This document shows positions 30,427-38,904 of a stretch of 64,000 bases of DNA, piece by piece (position 1 is the first letter of the stretch; every line of letters starts with the position of its first letter). The notes under the pieces were generated by a model. The model did no database searches. It had not been told where the DNA came from and worked only from the letters and a program-made list of their open reading frames with translations. Both the position numbers and the translations under genes were made by a program. Origin of the DNA: Verrucomicrobiaceae bacterium (GTDB lineage Bacteria; Verrucomicrobiota; Verrucomicrobiia; Verrucomicrobiales; Verrucomicrobiaceae); NCBI GenBank assembly GCA_947458455.1, contig CANGYJ010000002.1, positions 533,351 to 597,350 on the forward strand, given 5' to 3'.

Positions 30427-32073
30427 ATGCCGGACATCGTCCTCGCCACGCTCAACGCCAAATACATCCATGCCTCCTTCGGCCTTCGCTACCTCATGGC
30501 GAACCTCGGAGAATGGCAGGATCGAGCCTGCATGGCGGAGTTCGTCATCAACCAGCAGCCGCTGGAGATCGTGGAGGCCATTCTTGCCAAAGAGCCGCGC
30601 CTCGTCGGCTTCGGTGTCTATATTTGGAATGTCGAGCAAACCACCGAAGTCGTCGCCTTGCTCAAACGCATTCGCCCGGAGCTGATCATTATCCTCGGTG
30701 GCCCGGAGGTCTCGTATGAAACCGAAGGCCAGGAGATCGTCGCACTCGCGGATCATGTCATCACGGGCGAGGCGGATGTGAAGTTTGCGGAGGTGTGTCG
30801 CCACTTGCTGAATGACGAAACCAGAGCCGAGCAAAGCGAGACAGCCAGCATCGCGAAGCGGATGCTGCCCCGCAGGGGTGAGCGAAGCGAAGCAATGGCG
30901 AATGACGAAGAATTGCCTGAATTGGAGCTTCATTCGCCATTCGTCATTCCTCATTCGTCATTACCGAAGGTGATCGCCGCCGAGTTACCCGCGTTAAACA
31001 ATCTCGCCTCGCCTTACGAACTCTACACGGACGAGGACCTCAAAAACCGCGTCATTTACGTCGAGGCCTCGCGCGGTTGCCCGTTCACCTGCGAGTTCTG
31101 TTTGTCGTCGCTCGACATTCCCGTCCGCGCCTTTGCCACGGAGGCGTTTTTGGCGTCGATGCAGCGGTTGTTGGATCGCGGAGCCACGCAGTTCAAGTTT
31201 GTGGACCGCACCTTCAATCTCCATCTGCCGACGAGCACCGCGATTTTGCAGTTTTTCCTCGACCGCTGGCGTGAGGGGCTGTTTTTGCACTTTGAGATGG
31301 TGCCGGATCGCCTACCCGAGCAGTTGCGTGGCCTCATCCGGCAGTTCCCAACCGGTGCGGTGCAGTTTGAGGTCGGTATCCAGACCTTTGATGATGCCAC
31401 GTCGAAAAACATCAGCCGCCGGCAGAACCTCGACCGCCTCGCGGACAACTTCCGCTTCCTCCGCGAAGAAACCGGCGTCCACATCCACGCCGATCTCATC
31501 GTCGGTTTGCCCGGCGAAGGCATCGAGAGCTTCGGACGCGGCTTTGACCGCCTCGTGCGCCTTGGGCCGCAGGAAATCCAAATCGGCATCCTCAAGCGCT
31601 TACGCGGCACACCCATCGTGCGCCATGATGAAGAGTATCGCATGATCTACGCACCGCATCCGCCCTATGAGATCCTTTCGACGCGTGACATCCCCTTTGA
31701 GCAGATGCAGCGCATGCGCCGCTTCGCGAGATACTGGGACATCGTCGCCAACAGCGGCCATTTCACCACCACACTGAAACTGATGTGGCAAAACGCCGAG
31801 TCGCCCTTCGCCGAGTTTTTGCGCTTTAGCGACTGGCTGCACGCCAAACTCGCTCGCACCCATCAAATCGCCCTCCACGTGCTCGCCCAGACCCTTTTCG
31901 ACTTTTTGGTCAATGAATCCGCTTTAGATCGCGATCTCGTCGCCACCACACTCGAAGCCGACTGGCACCGCACGCCAAGCCGTGAGGCGCTCAATCTCCG
32001 AGGACATCATCTCGCCGCTCCCAAGCTCGAAAAACGGGCTGCGAAACGTCAATCGAGGCATACCGCAGCCTGA
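30427..32073 (+). CDS. B12-binding radical SAM protein (DUF4080 type) with inserted palindromic sequence
   Basis: A 548-residue protein. Residues 1-130 are a cobalamin-binding Rossmann-like domain ([32 protein letters not shown]). About 210-430 is a radical SAM barrel with the CxxxCxxC cluster [12 protein letters not shown] and [22 protein letters not shown]4080 C-terminal region follows. Members are B12-dependent radical SAM enzymes of unknown substrate. Between the two domains, about residues 128-180, lies a hydrophilic stretch encoded by palindromic repeats (30808-30961), unlike the short linker expected. The 3' end overlaps coaX by 25 bases, convergently. Confidence 0.9.
   Translation: MPDIVLATLNAKYIHASFGLRYLMANLGEWQDRACMAEFVINQQPLEIVEAILAKEPRLVGFGVYIWNVEQTTEVVALLKRIRPELIIILGGPEVSYETEGQEIVALADHVITGEADVKFAEVCRHLLNDETRAEQSETASIAKRMLPRRGERSEAMANDEELPELELHSPFVIPHSSLPKVIAAELPALNNLASPYELYTDEDLKNRVIYVEASRGCPFTCEFCLSSLDIPVRAFATEAFLASMQRLLDRGATQFKFVDRTFNLHLPTSTAILQFFLDRWREGLFLHFEMVPDRLPEQLRGLIRQFPTGAVQFEVGIQTFDDATSKNISRRQNLDRLADNFRFLREETGVHIHADLIVGLPGEGIESFGRGFDRLVRLGPQEIQIGILKRLRGTPIVRHDEEYRMIYAPHPPYEILSTRDIPFEQMQRMRRFARYWDIVANSGHFTTTLKLMWQNAESPFAEFLRFSDWLHAKLARTHQIALHVLAQTLFDFLVNESALDRDLVATTLEADWHRTPSREALNLRGHHLAAPKLEKRAAKRQSRHTAA
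30808..30961. repeat. in-frame cluster of palindromic repeats within a coding sequence
   Basis: GAATGACGAA units at about 30812 and 30899 face TTCGTCATTC at 30940-30949 and a further TTCGTCATT after it. Between them CAGCATCGCGAAGCGGATGCTG forms its own imperfect palindrome. The AATGACGAA / TTCGTCATT unit is the same one that appears at 45998-46034 and 50498-50530. Here it is translated in the middle of a domain linker. Confidence 0.65.
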
Positions 32074-32789
32074 TTTCCCACCAGCCGCAACCCATGCAGC
32101 GTGAGGTCTGCATCCACCGCGATGTCTTCCTCCATCCCGCTGATGATCCAGGCCGCATCACCGCCCGTGGCCACGATCTTCGGCGCGGCCAGTTCTTTGC
32201 GCAGCGCCTCTAAAATGCCCTTCACCATGCCTCGATAGCCGATGGCCGCTCCGGCGAGGATGGCGTCCTTCGTGCTCGTGCCGATGGCGGTCACGGGTTC
32301 ACTCAGATCGACGCGTGGCAGCAGCGCCGTGCGCTCATGGAGATAGTCCGTCATCAGCCGCAGCCCAGGGGCGATCACACCGCCGATGTAATGCTGGTCC
32401 GCGCTGAGGATGTCGAAGGTCACCGCCGTGCCAAAGTCGATCACGATGCCCGGTGCGCCATGCATGTGCGCCAGCGCCACCGCATTCGCGAGGCGGTCCG
32501 GGCCGATGGTTTCGGGCTTCGGGTAGCGAATGCCGATGCCCATCGGCGTGTCATGCCGCAGCACCGTCAAAGCATGCCCGAACACCTCGCGGAAAGCCTC
32601 CACCGCTTTCGGCACCACGCTGCAAAGCACCACGCGATCGAATGACCAACCAGCGGTCAATTCATGGACCCGTTCTGGAGAAATCTCCCGCGTCGCCTGC
32701 TCGCGACGATCCAGAATGACCTCCGCCGTCGCGAGGCCGAATTTCGTGCGGCCATTGCCGACGTCGATGAGCAGTTGATGATCGTTCAC
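32049..32789 (-). CDS. coaX: type III pantothenate kinase
   Basis: A 246-residue ASKHA-fold kinase. The phosphate-binding blocks are [43 protein letters not shown] and [20 protein letters not shown]. It phosphorylates pantothenate in the first step of coenzyme A synthesis. The start is a GTG at 32789; no better ATG is available without losing the first phosphate motif. Its 3' end overlaps the DUF4080 gene on the opposite strand. Confidence 0.93.
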   Translation of the reverse strand: MNDHQLLIDVGNGRTKFGLATAEVILDRREQATREISPERVHELTAGWSFDRVVLCSVVPKAVEAFREVFGHALTVLRHDTPMGIGIRYPKPETIGPDRLANAVALAHMHGAPGIVIDFGTAVTFDILSADQHYIGGVIAPGLRLMTDYLHERTALLPRVDLSEPVTAIGTSTKDAILAGAAIGYRGMVKGILEALRKELAAPKIVATGGDAAWIISGMEEDIAVDADLTLHGLRLVGNQAAVCLD

Positions 32790-32831
32790 GCGGGCAGACT
32801 GCCGTTGGTGGGGCCCTTTTGCAATCGCTCC

Positions 32832-33866
32832 TCACTTGAGAAGCTCCACCACCGGGATGCGGAAGAACTTGTCCGTGCGCGACTGCTTCTTGTCCTCGCC
32901 ACCGAGGCAATAGACATGCTCCCCCATCTTCACCAAGCCCACCATCGCCGCGTAAGGCAGCGAGACGGCTTTTCGATAGCTGTCCGCCTTCACGTCATAG
33001 ATCACCGCCTCCGCCGTGAAGTCCTCGCGATACCCGCCAGCGATGTAGATGTGATTCTCGTCCAGCGTGACGGCCGTCAAACCCCGCGTCGGAGCTGCCA
33101 GCGGCTTCAGTTTGCGCCACCCGTTCTTCTCCGGCGAGAAAGCATAGGCCTCGGCCGTGTTCAGCGCCGCTTGGTTGACCTTATCGTAGTTCATCCCGCC
33201 AAACACAAACAACTCCTCCCCCACTACCGCCGATGCCGCCGTGGCGAAGGGCTTGCCGGGATAATCGGCGAGGCTTTTGGCTAGCCAGTGACGGTCTTTC
33301 CAAGGCTCGTCGATGAACACGATTTCATGGGTCGTTCGGGTCACTCCAGCCAAATTTGCCGCATCCGAGGTTCCACCTACGATCAGTGTTCTTCCAGAAA
33401 CATCGCCCCCGGCAGAAAGCACAACGGCGTCTCCAAGGTCTTTAATGGCAGATCCTTCCGAGGTCTTGATGGAATCAATGATCATGAGCTTTGCCTGTGA
33501 TTCCTTCCCGTCAGTCCCTCCAACTAATGTGAGCCTGTTTTCATTCACCTGACACGCCGCTGCATAAGCTGATGGGCCTCCCGGAAGCCTGGCATCAAAT
33601 TCAGGCTTCCACGTCTTGGTCATGGAATCGAAATGCCTGATGTGGTTCAACCAGTTCTTCTTCCCACCAGCCCAGTTCGTCCCCCCAACCAGCACAATAA
33701 GGCTTCCATGATGTCCGCACGCGAATCCCCCGTTCGGCTCCGGCAGTGGCGGGAGCGGCTCCCACTGAGCTAGAGCAGGCCTTGCAGCCATCACCACGGT
33801 CGCGATCATCATCAGCGCGAGAGCGTTTTGGAGTGCTCCAGTCCTCTGGAGCTTTGCGAAGGCCAT
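32832..33866 (-). CDS. Kelch-repeat exported protein, N-acetylneuraminate epimerase (NanM)-like
   Basis: A 344-residue protein with about six Kelch blades (LIVLVGGTNWAGGKKNWL, LTLVGG, LIVGGTSD, LFVFGGMNYDK, IYIAGGYRED, VYCLGGEDKK). The opening blade GGTNW..GKKNWLN resembles the cyclically permuted mutarotase group that includes NanM, which interconverts anomers of N-acetylneuraminate. With the ATG at 33866 it has a signal peptide ending ARPALAQ. A longer start at 33968 would overlap the next gene by 44 bases and read through a palindromic element, so it is less likely. The signal peptide region is itself partly made of that element. The symporter at 35277 could carry the sugar. Confidence 0.75.
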   Translation of the reverse strand: MAFAKLQRTGALQNALALMMIATVVMAARPALAQWEPLPPLPEPNGGFACGHHGSLIVLVGGTNWAGGKKNWLNHIRHFDSMTKTWKPEFDARLPGGPSAYAAACQVNENRLTLVGGTDGKESQAKLMIIDSIKTSEGSAIKDLGDAVVLSAGGDVSGRTLIVGGTSDAANLAGVTRTTHEIVFIDEPWKDRHWLAKSLADYPGKPFATAASAVVGEELFVFGGMNYDKVNQAALNTAEAYAFSPEKNGWRKLKPLAAPTRGLTAVTLDENHIYIAGGYREDFTAEAVIYDVKADSYRKAVSLPYAAMVGLVKMGEHVYCLGGEDKKQSRTDKFFRIPVVELLK

Positions 33867-33911
33867 AACACGCTCGAAAGCGCCGGAGGTCCGGCGCACT
33901 CCAGGACGCTG
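33828..33911. repeat. palindromic element overlapping a signal-peptide region
   Basis: The palindromes TCCAGTCCTCTGGA and GCGCCGGAGGTCCGGCGC lie between outward-facing GGAGTG and CACTCC ends. The element covers the N-terminal codons of the Kelch protein, so part of the signal peptide n-region (AFAKLQRTGALQN) is repeat-derived. Confidence 0.55.
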
Positions 33912-33924
33912 ACGCGAGCCAAGG

Positions 33925-34479
33925 TCACGAAACAGTCGTTTTGTCATCGGGATCAGTCGCTCGTTCATAGTGGTCGGTGTGTTCAGATTTCCAGCCGGGC
34001 TTCAAACGCACATCGCTCTCGCCGCTGAGTTCGCCAGGGGCGCTGGCGGGGGCGGGGTTTTCTTTGCGGCGCATCTCCCACCAGCATTGGCCGCGGTGGT
34101 TGTGCTCGTGATCAATGACAAAACCGGCCTCCTTCATCAAGGGGCCGATCCAGCCCATGCAGTGATCGCAGTAGTCGTTATATTGGAGAAGGCCGTTGCG
34201 AATGAGAAAGCCCTTCGAGGGACATTCGTGCATGTCGATGCGGAAGACCTCCTCCGTCACGGTGCGCTCATACACCGCGCCTTCATCCGCCAGCGTCGGC
34301 CCCCAATACTCCTTCATGCCCTCGAAGCCTTTTTGGCCGATCAATTCGGACGCATGAAGCTGCGAATCACGATGGATGGCCTCGTCCCAGTAGGCTTTCA
34401 CCAGCTCGTGTCCGCCCGTGCGGTTCAACCATTCGAAGGTCCACTCGTAATGCCCGCAGAAGTCGTAGCAGCCGATCAT
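33925..34479 (-). CDS. Cys/His small protein B of a tandem paralogous pair (ATC-hydrolase-like fold suspected)
   Basis: A 184-residue protein. Landmarks: FEWLNRTGGHELVKAYWDEA, FEGMKEYWGPTLADEG, a central strand VFRIDMHECPSKG, then YNDYCDHCMGWIGPLMKEAG, and CWWEMRRK. The order of helix-WY motif, EYW helix, CP strand and CxHC matches the neighbouring gene, so the two are diverged duplicates. Such a CP...CxHC...C layout recalls the L-2-amino-thiazoline-4-carboxylate hydrolase family, but this is only a pattern impression. Its start overlaps the stop of the upstream paralogue (ATGA). The last 35 residues are disordered and charged. Confidence 0.65.
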   Translation of the reverse strand: MIGCYDFCGHYEWTFEWLNRTGGHELVKAYWDEAIHRDSQLHASELIGQKGFEGMKEYWGPTLADEGAVYERTVTEEVFRIDMHECPSKGFLIRNGLLQYNDYCDHCMGWIGPLMKEAGFVIDHEHNHRGQCWWEMRRKENPAPASAPGELSGESDVRLKPGWKSEHTDHYERATDPDDKTTVS

Positions 34480-34979
34480 GATGCCGTGGCGATGTCCTCC
34501 AGGTTTTGCGGTTCGAGCGCCGCGTGACGTTTCACGAAGCGCTGCGTGCAGCTTCCATTGCCGCCGCACACACGCACCGCGAGACCCGCAGGCTCCGCGA
34601 TGGCCTCGCTCACAAAATAACAATGCTGGCAGATCTCCGGCACGATTTCCCGACCATGCTCCCGCAGATGCCGGATGAGCGGACAGACCTTCACTTCCAG
34701 CTGCACCTCGTCCGGCGCTTCATGCACTTCCACCTCCGCACCCGGCTCCGCCGCAAAAAAGGCTCTCCAATACTCCACCACTCCAGCCATCCCCTTCTCC
34801 CTCCACTGCTCTGACACCGGCCGGTAGTATTCGTGGCCGATGTCCTGCCAGTAGCGCCGCAGGCCTTCCATGCCATGGCGCTGCTTGATGAAGCGAAAGG
34901 TGGCGTTGGTGGCGAAGTAGAAATCGGCATGCCCCACCGGCTTGATATCGGGATAGGGCAAAACGGAGTCGGCAGGCAT
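34476..34979 (-). CDS. Cys/His small protein A of a tandem paralogous pair
   Basis: A 167-residue protein beginning MPADSVLPYPDIKPVGHADF. It has FRFIKQRHGMEGLRRYWQDI, MAGVVEYWRAFFAAEPG, LEVKVCPLIRHLREHG, VPEICQHCYFVSEAIAEPAG and GNGSCTQRF. The Cys positions CP, CQHC and the last C align with those of the neighbouring gene. No catalytic assignment is secure. It is translationally coupled with its paralogue and lies upstream of the Kelch gene on the same strand. Confidence 0.65.
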   Translation of the reverse strand: MPADSVLPYPDIKPVGHADFYFATNATFRFIKQRHGMEGLRRYWQDIGHEYYRPVSEQWREKGMAGVVEYWRAFFAAEPGAEVEVHEAPDEVQLEVKVCPLIRHLREHGREIVPEICQHCYFVSEAIAEPAGLAVRVCGGNGSCTQRFVKRHAALEPQNLEDIATAS

Positions 34980-35096
34980 GGCGTGGAGTCGTCGTCAGCA
35001 TCGCCGAACTTTCGACTCATCTTGGTGGGTGCGGAAATAGTCCAGCCATCACGCTTTCTTGTGATGCCTCGACTATCTGTCGATGATCGCCCGGCA

Positions 35097-35180
35097 GTTT
35101 GTAGTTCGGGGTTCGCTTCGCGGCTCCGCAGCAGCCCGTTCAGGAGCGTCCAATCGCGGCCTAAAGGCCGAACTACAAAC
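35097..35180. repeat. inverted repeat, GTTTGTAGTTCGG family, copy 1
   Basis: Perfect 13-bp arms GTTTGTAGTTCGG (35097-35109) and CCGAACTACAAAC (35168-35180). Its right half is nearly identical, in the opposite orientation, to 36768-36794. It lies in the 297-base gap before the symporter gene; the rest of that gap holds nothing recognisable. Confidence 0.8.
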
Positions 35181-35276
35181 ATGAACCCGAACTTTCCGGC
35201 GAAACGAGTGGCTCCGCGAGGAAACCACGAAATGAGGCATTGCCGCTACGTGGGTGTTTCCGGTAGCCTTCATCCC

Positions 35277-36755
35277 ATGACGCACTTCTCCTGGCTCGAT
35301 TACAGCATCTTCGGCGGCTATCTGGCGGCCTCCGTCGGCGTGGGGCTGTTTTCAGCGCGTGGCTCGAAATCACTCGGCGACTATTTCCTCGCCGGTCGCG
35401 GCATGAGCAGCATCCTCGTGGCGATGTCGATCCTTGCGGCGCTCTTCTCTGGCATCAGCTACCTGGCCGGTCCGGCGGATGTGTACAAGAACGGTTTCGC
35501 CTTCGCCTACATCGTGCTGGCGTTTTTCATCGCCACGCCCTTCACGACGCTCTGGATGCTGCCGAAGTTTTATCAATCGCGCTACTTCACCGCCTATCAG
35601 TTCCTTGAAGAGCGCTTCTCGCTGCCCACACGCCTGCTCGCCTCCGGCCTCTTCATCTTCCGCGTGGCCCTGTGGCTGGCAGCGGCCACTTACGCGCCCG
35701 CTTTGGCACTCGAAAAAGTGACCGGCCTGCCGCTGTGGCTCACGATCCTGGCCTCCGGCACGCTCACCACGCTCTACACGGCGCTCGGCGGCATGCGGGC
35801 GGTGATCTGGACGGATGTGATGCAGCTCATCGTGCTCTTCGGCGGCCAGCTCCTCATCGTGATCGTGGCGCTGGGAAAAATCCCCGGCGGCCTCGGCGGC
35901 ATGTGGGAGACCGTCGTGGCCGATGGCCGCATGAATGTGAGTCTCTCCTTCAATCCCGCCGAACGCGTGAACCTCGGTGCCATCCTCATCGCCGGCGCCT
36001 TCCTGCATCTCGTGCAAATGGCCACCGATCAGGTCAGCGTGCAGCGTTACCTCAGCGCCGGCAGTTTGAAGGAATCGCAGCGCTCGCTGTGGATCAAGCT
36101 GTGGTTCGTGCTGCCGGTGCTGGTGCTCTTTTACGGCACCGGTCTGGTCCTCTACGCCTTCTACAAAATCCACGGCGATCCTCTGGCGGCTGGATTGATC
36201 GAGAAGGAAGATCAAATCTTGCCCTACTTCGTCGTCACGCAATTGCCCGCCGGTCTTCCCGGCCTACTCATCGCCGCCATCTATGCCGCCAGCATGTCCA
36301 CCATCAGCGCGGGATTGAACTCGCTGGCCTCCGCTACAGTGATCGACTTCCAGCAGCGCCTCACCGGCGTCGCCGATGGGGCTTCTTCAACGAAGGTGAG
36401 CAACGCCCGCTGGATTACCGTCGGCTATGGCGTGCTCGTGATGGCGCTCGCCTTTGCCGTGTCCGCGATGCCGGGCAATCTCGTCGAGTCCGTGAACACC
36501 GTCATCGGCCTCATCGGCGGACCGCTGCTCGGTTTGTTCTTCCTCGGCATGTTCACAGAGAGAGCCACCACCCGCGGAGCACTGACAGGCTGCTTCACTG
36601 GCTTTGCCGTGCTTCTTGGCGTGTTCTTTTATCAAAGCGGCTGGTTCACCGCTGCCAAGCCGCCGCAGATGATCTCGTTCGTTTGGTTCAGCCTGCTGGG
36701 CTGCGCGGTCACGATGGCTGTCGGCCTCGCGACCTCGCGCACGGAGCGCAGGTGA
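35277..36755 (+). CDS. sodium:solute symporter (SSS family)
   Basis: A 492-residue membrane protein starting MTHFSWLDYSIFGGYLAASV, with about thirteen membrane segments and SSS marks: FLAGRGMSSILVAMSILAAL, LYTALGGMRAVIWTDVMQ (the sodium-binding helix region), ATDQVSVQRYLSAGSLKESQ, AAIYAASMSTISAGLNSLAS (second sodium site) and GLIGGPLLGLFFLGMF. It imports a solute with Na+; the best-known relatives carry sugars, sialic acid or amino acids. It is flanked on both sides by inverted copies of one repeat family. Confidence 0.92.
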   Translation: MTHFSWLDYSIFGGYLAASVGVGLFSARGSKSLGDYFLAGRGMSSILVAMSILAALFSGISYLAGPADVYKNGFAFAYIVLAFFIATPFTTLWMLPKFYQSRYFTAYQFLEERFSLPTRLLASGLFIFRVALWLAAATYAPALALEKVTGLPLWLTILASGTLTTLYTALGGMRAVIWTDVMQLIVLFGGQLLIVIVALGKIPGGLGGMWETVVADGRMNVSLSFNPAERVNLGAILIAGAFLHLVQMATDQVSVQRYLSAGSLKESQRSLWIKLWFVLPVLVLFYGTGLVLYAFYKIHGDPLAAGLIEKEDQILPYFVVTQLPAGLPGLLIAAIYAASMSTISAGLNSLASATVIDFQQRLTGVADGASSTKVSNARWITVGYGVLVMALAFAVSAMPGNLVESVNTVIGLIGGPLLGLFFLGMFTERATTRGALTGCFTGFAVLLGVFFYQSGWFTAAKPPQMISFVWFSLLGCAVTMAVGLATSRTERR

Positions 36756-36767
36756 CGTTGATTGTTG

Positions 36768-36827
36768 GTAGTTCGGCCTTCAGGCCGCGATTGGGAGTTC
36801 CGTGAAACGGGCTAAAGCCCGAACTAC
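36768..36827. repeat. inverted repeat, GTAGTTCGG family, copy 2
   Basis: GTAGTTCGG (36768-36776) and CCGAACTAC (36819-36827) with the nested GGCCTTCAGGCC and GGGCTAAAGCCC. The first 27 bases are 26/27 identical to the complement of 35150-35176, so the symporter gene is bracketed by inverted copies. Confidence 0.8.
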
Positions 36828-36842
36828 GAACTCAAAGCAGCC

Positions 36843-37415
36843 TCACTTCGCCTTCGAGGCCGTCTCCACGGCCACGGTGGCATCGCTGAGGATCGCAGCA
36901 TGCTTTTCATAGCTGACCTTGGAACCCGTGAGCTGAGCTAGGTATTCGAGCGCCTCGGAGAGCGGTACATTGGAAAGCGAGAGCGAGAGCTTCTTGGTGC
37001 TGAGATCCGTGCCTTTCACGATGACGTTCGGGCTTACCTTTCCAGCGGAGGCATTCTTTGATAGCAGCCGCAGACCAGCCAGTGCCTCGGTGAGCGTGAC
37101 CTCTTCCATTTCGATCTTCGGGATCGTCACGGCGGCGTAGTCGCGTCGTAGCGTGGAGGCTTCCGGCTTCGCGTGGGCTTTGATGTAGCGCAGCATGTTC
37201 TGCGTATCCGTGTGGCCTGGATTCGCCGCAGCGACTTGCGTGAGAAAGGCCTGCGCCGTGGCAAAGTCACCTTTGTGAAAAGCCTCGCGGCCTTTTTGAT
37301 ACGCCGCGTTGAGGTCATCCGCCGCGAAGAGGGAACCCGCGGACATAAAAAAAGCGGCCATCAGAGAGACGGCCGCCGCAGAAGGAGCACAAGCACAGAG
37401 AAAGAAGGTTTTCAT
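36843..37415 (-). CDS. exported TPR plus secretin-N/STN-like protein
   Basis: A 190-residue protein with a signal peptide ending GSLFAADD, a TPR-like pair of helices (LNAAYQKGREAFHKGDFATA, then AAANPGHTDTQNMLRYI), and a C-terminal beta-alpha domain (VTIPKIEMEEVTLTEALAGL ... LSLSLSNVPLSEALEYLAQL) of the STN/secretin N1 kind, which usually serves protein-protein contact in secretins or TonB receptors. Here it stands alone, with no secretin channel domain. The cellular role is unknown; an assembly or sorting adaptor is plausible. Confidence 0.65.
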   Translation of the reverse strand: MKTFFLCACAPSAAAVSLMAAFFMSAGSLFAADDLNAAYQKGREAFHKGDFATAQAFLTQVAAANPGHTDTQNMLRYIKAHAKPEASTLRRDYAAVTIPKIEMEEVTLTEALAGLRLLSKNASAGKVSPNVIVKGTDLSTKKLSLSLSNVPLSEALEYLAQLTGSKVSYEKHAAILSDATVAVETASKAK

Positions 37416-37527
37416 GGTGTTTGGTTTGGTTGACGCCTCATTTCACCAAATTCGCGAGGAAGTGTCAATAGGCTTCCCATGCAGTCCGGGTTGCCCACGA
37501 GCCGTCCCTCGGCGATAGGCAGCACCG

Positions 37528-38781
37528 ATGAATCTCACGCGTCGTCAGTTCGCCTCCGGTCTCGCTCTTTCCTCCCTGCTCCCCGCCTGCCAGGTGCCCA
37601 TGCCGCAGGCCTACCAGCAGCCACAGGCGGCCACACAAGGCGGGCCCTTCATGCTCGGCGTGGATGTGCTGGCCTCGCGTGGCTTTGACCTGCTGCGCGG
37701 CAAACGCGTGGGCCTCATCACGAACCACACCAGCCTCACCGGCCGAGGTGAGCGCACCCGCCAGCTCATGCAGCGAACGCTTGGCGGAGGCCTCACCGCG
37801 CTTTATGCGCCGGAGCATGGCATCGACGGTTCCATCAAGGCCGGCGTGCATGTCGCCACGCGACGCGACAGCGTCACCGGCCTCACCGTTTACTCGCTCT
37901 ACGGCCCCACCCGCAAGCCCACGCCCGCGATGCTCGCTCCCATCGATGTGCTCGTCTTTGATCTCCAGGACATCGGCTGCCGCAGCTACACCTACATCAG
38001 CACGATGATCGTCTCGATGGAGGCCGCGGCGGAGAATGGAAAACTCTTCGTCGTGCTCGACCGGCCGAATCCGATGGGCGGCTGGCGGGTGGAAGGTCCG
38101 CCGCTCGAATCGCAGTGGAAGTCCTTCGTCGGCCAGGTGCCCGTGCCCTATGTGCATGGCATGACGGCAGGAGAGATCGCCCAAATGGCCTGTGCTCGCG
38201 GCTGGGTGAGCCGCGTCCCGCACATGACCACCGTGAAAATGCAGGGCTGGAACCGCGCCATGACCTGGCAGGACACCGGCCTGCGCTGGCATCCCACCTC
38301 GCCGAATATTCCGTATGCCACCTCCCCGTTCTATTACGTCGCCACCGGCATACTCGGCGGCGCGGCGGCAGTGGATGTCGGCATCGGCTCGGACAATCCC
38401 TTTGGCTATGCCGGTGGCAGCGGCGTGAATTCACAGGCACTGCTCGCCACCTGCCAGCGCTGGAACACGCCGGGCGTCACCTACTCGCCGTATCGCAAGG
38501 AAGGTTTCGGCGGCGTGAAACTGCACATCCATCCGCGTAACTCCGCCGATCTCACCGGCCTCGATGTGATGCTCCTCGCCGAGATCAACCGACTTACCGG
38601 TGGCAAAGCCGCTCGCAACATGAGCGGCTCCAAATTGAACCTCTTCAACAAGGTCTTCGGCAGCGAATCGCTGCATCGCGATCTCCTTCGCGGCACGCCC
38701 GGTCATGTCATCGCCTCCCGCTGGCAGGGCTGGGTGCAGAGCTTCCGCTCCCAGCGCCAGGGTTACCTGCTCTACGCGTGA
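37528..38781 (+). CDS. DUF1343 exo-beta-N-acetylmuramidase (NamZ-like) lipoprotein
   Basis: A 417-residue protein. The N-terminus MNLTRRQFASGL has twin arginines and then LLPAC, a lipobox, so it may be a Tat-exported lipoprotein. The DUF1343 domain follows: LGVDVLASRGFDLLRGKRVG, LITNHTSLTG, ALYAPEHGIDGSIKAG, VLVFDLQDIGCRSYTYISTM and VVLDRPNPMGG. Characterised members (NamZ) release N-acetylmuramic acid from the non-reducing end of peptidoglycan fragments. A lone serine hydrolase of the AmpC group is encoded convergently downstream, as in MurNAc-recycling loci of other bacteria. Confidence 0.9.
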   Translation: MNLTRRQFASGLALSSLLPACQVPMPQAYQQPQAATQGGPFMLGVDVLASRGFDLLRGKRVGLITNHTSLTGRGERTRQLMQRTLGGGLTALYAPEHGIDGSIKAGVHVATRRDSVTGLTVYSLYGPTRKPTPAMLAPIDVLVFDLQDIGCRSYTYISTMIVSMEAAAENGKLFVVLDRPNPMGGWRVEGPPLESQWKSFVGQVPVPYVHGMTAGEIAQMACARGWVSRVPHMTTVKMQGWNRAMTWQDTGLRWHPTSPNIPYATSPFYYVATGILGGAAAVDVGIGSDNPFGYAGGSGVNSQALLATCQRWNTPGVTYSPYRKEGFGGVKLHIHPRNSADLTGLDVMLLAEINRLTGGKAARNMSGSKLNLFNKVFGSESLHRDLLRGTPGHVIASRWQGWVQSFRSQRQGYLLYA

Positions 38782-38791
38782 GAGCTTGGAA

Positions 38792-38872
38792 TCCTGCTCC
38801 GTCTCCGCCTCCTACTCCGCCTTGGTTTGAGCGTCCTGATGCGCCCGGATTCGAGGCGGAGACGGAGGAGGA
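38792..38872. repeat. inverted repeat with 19-bp arms (CTCCGTCTCCGCC)
   Basis: TCCTGCTCCGTCTCCGCCT (38792-38810) pairs with AGGCGGAGACGGAGGAGGA (38854-38872) with one mismatch, between two convergent genes. It may act as a transcript end, although no T-tract follows on either strand. Confidence 0.75.
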
Positions 38873-38904
38873 GTCAGAGTCGGATCACCTGCGGTGGGCG
38901 AGGC

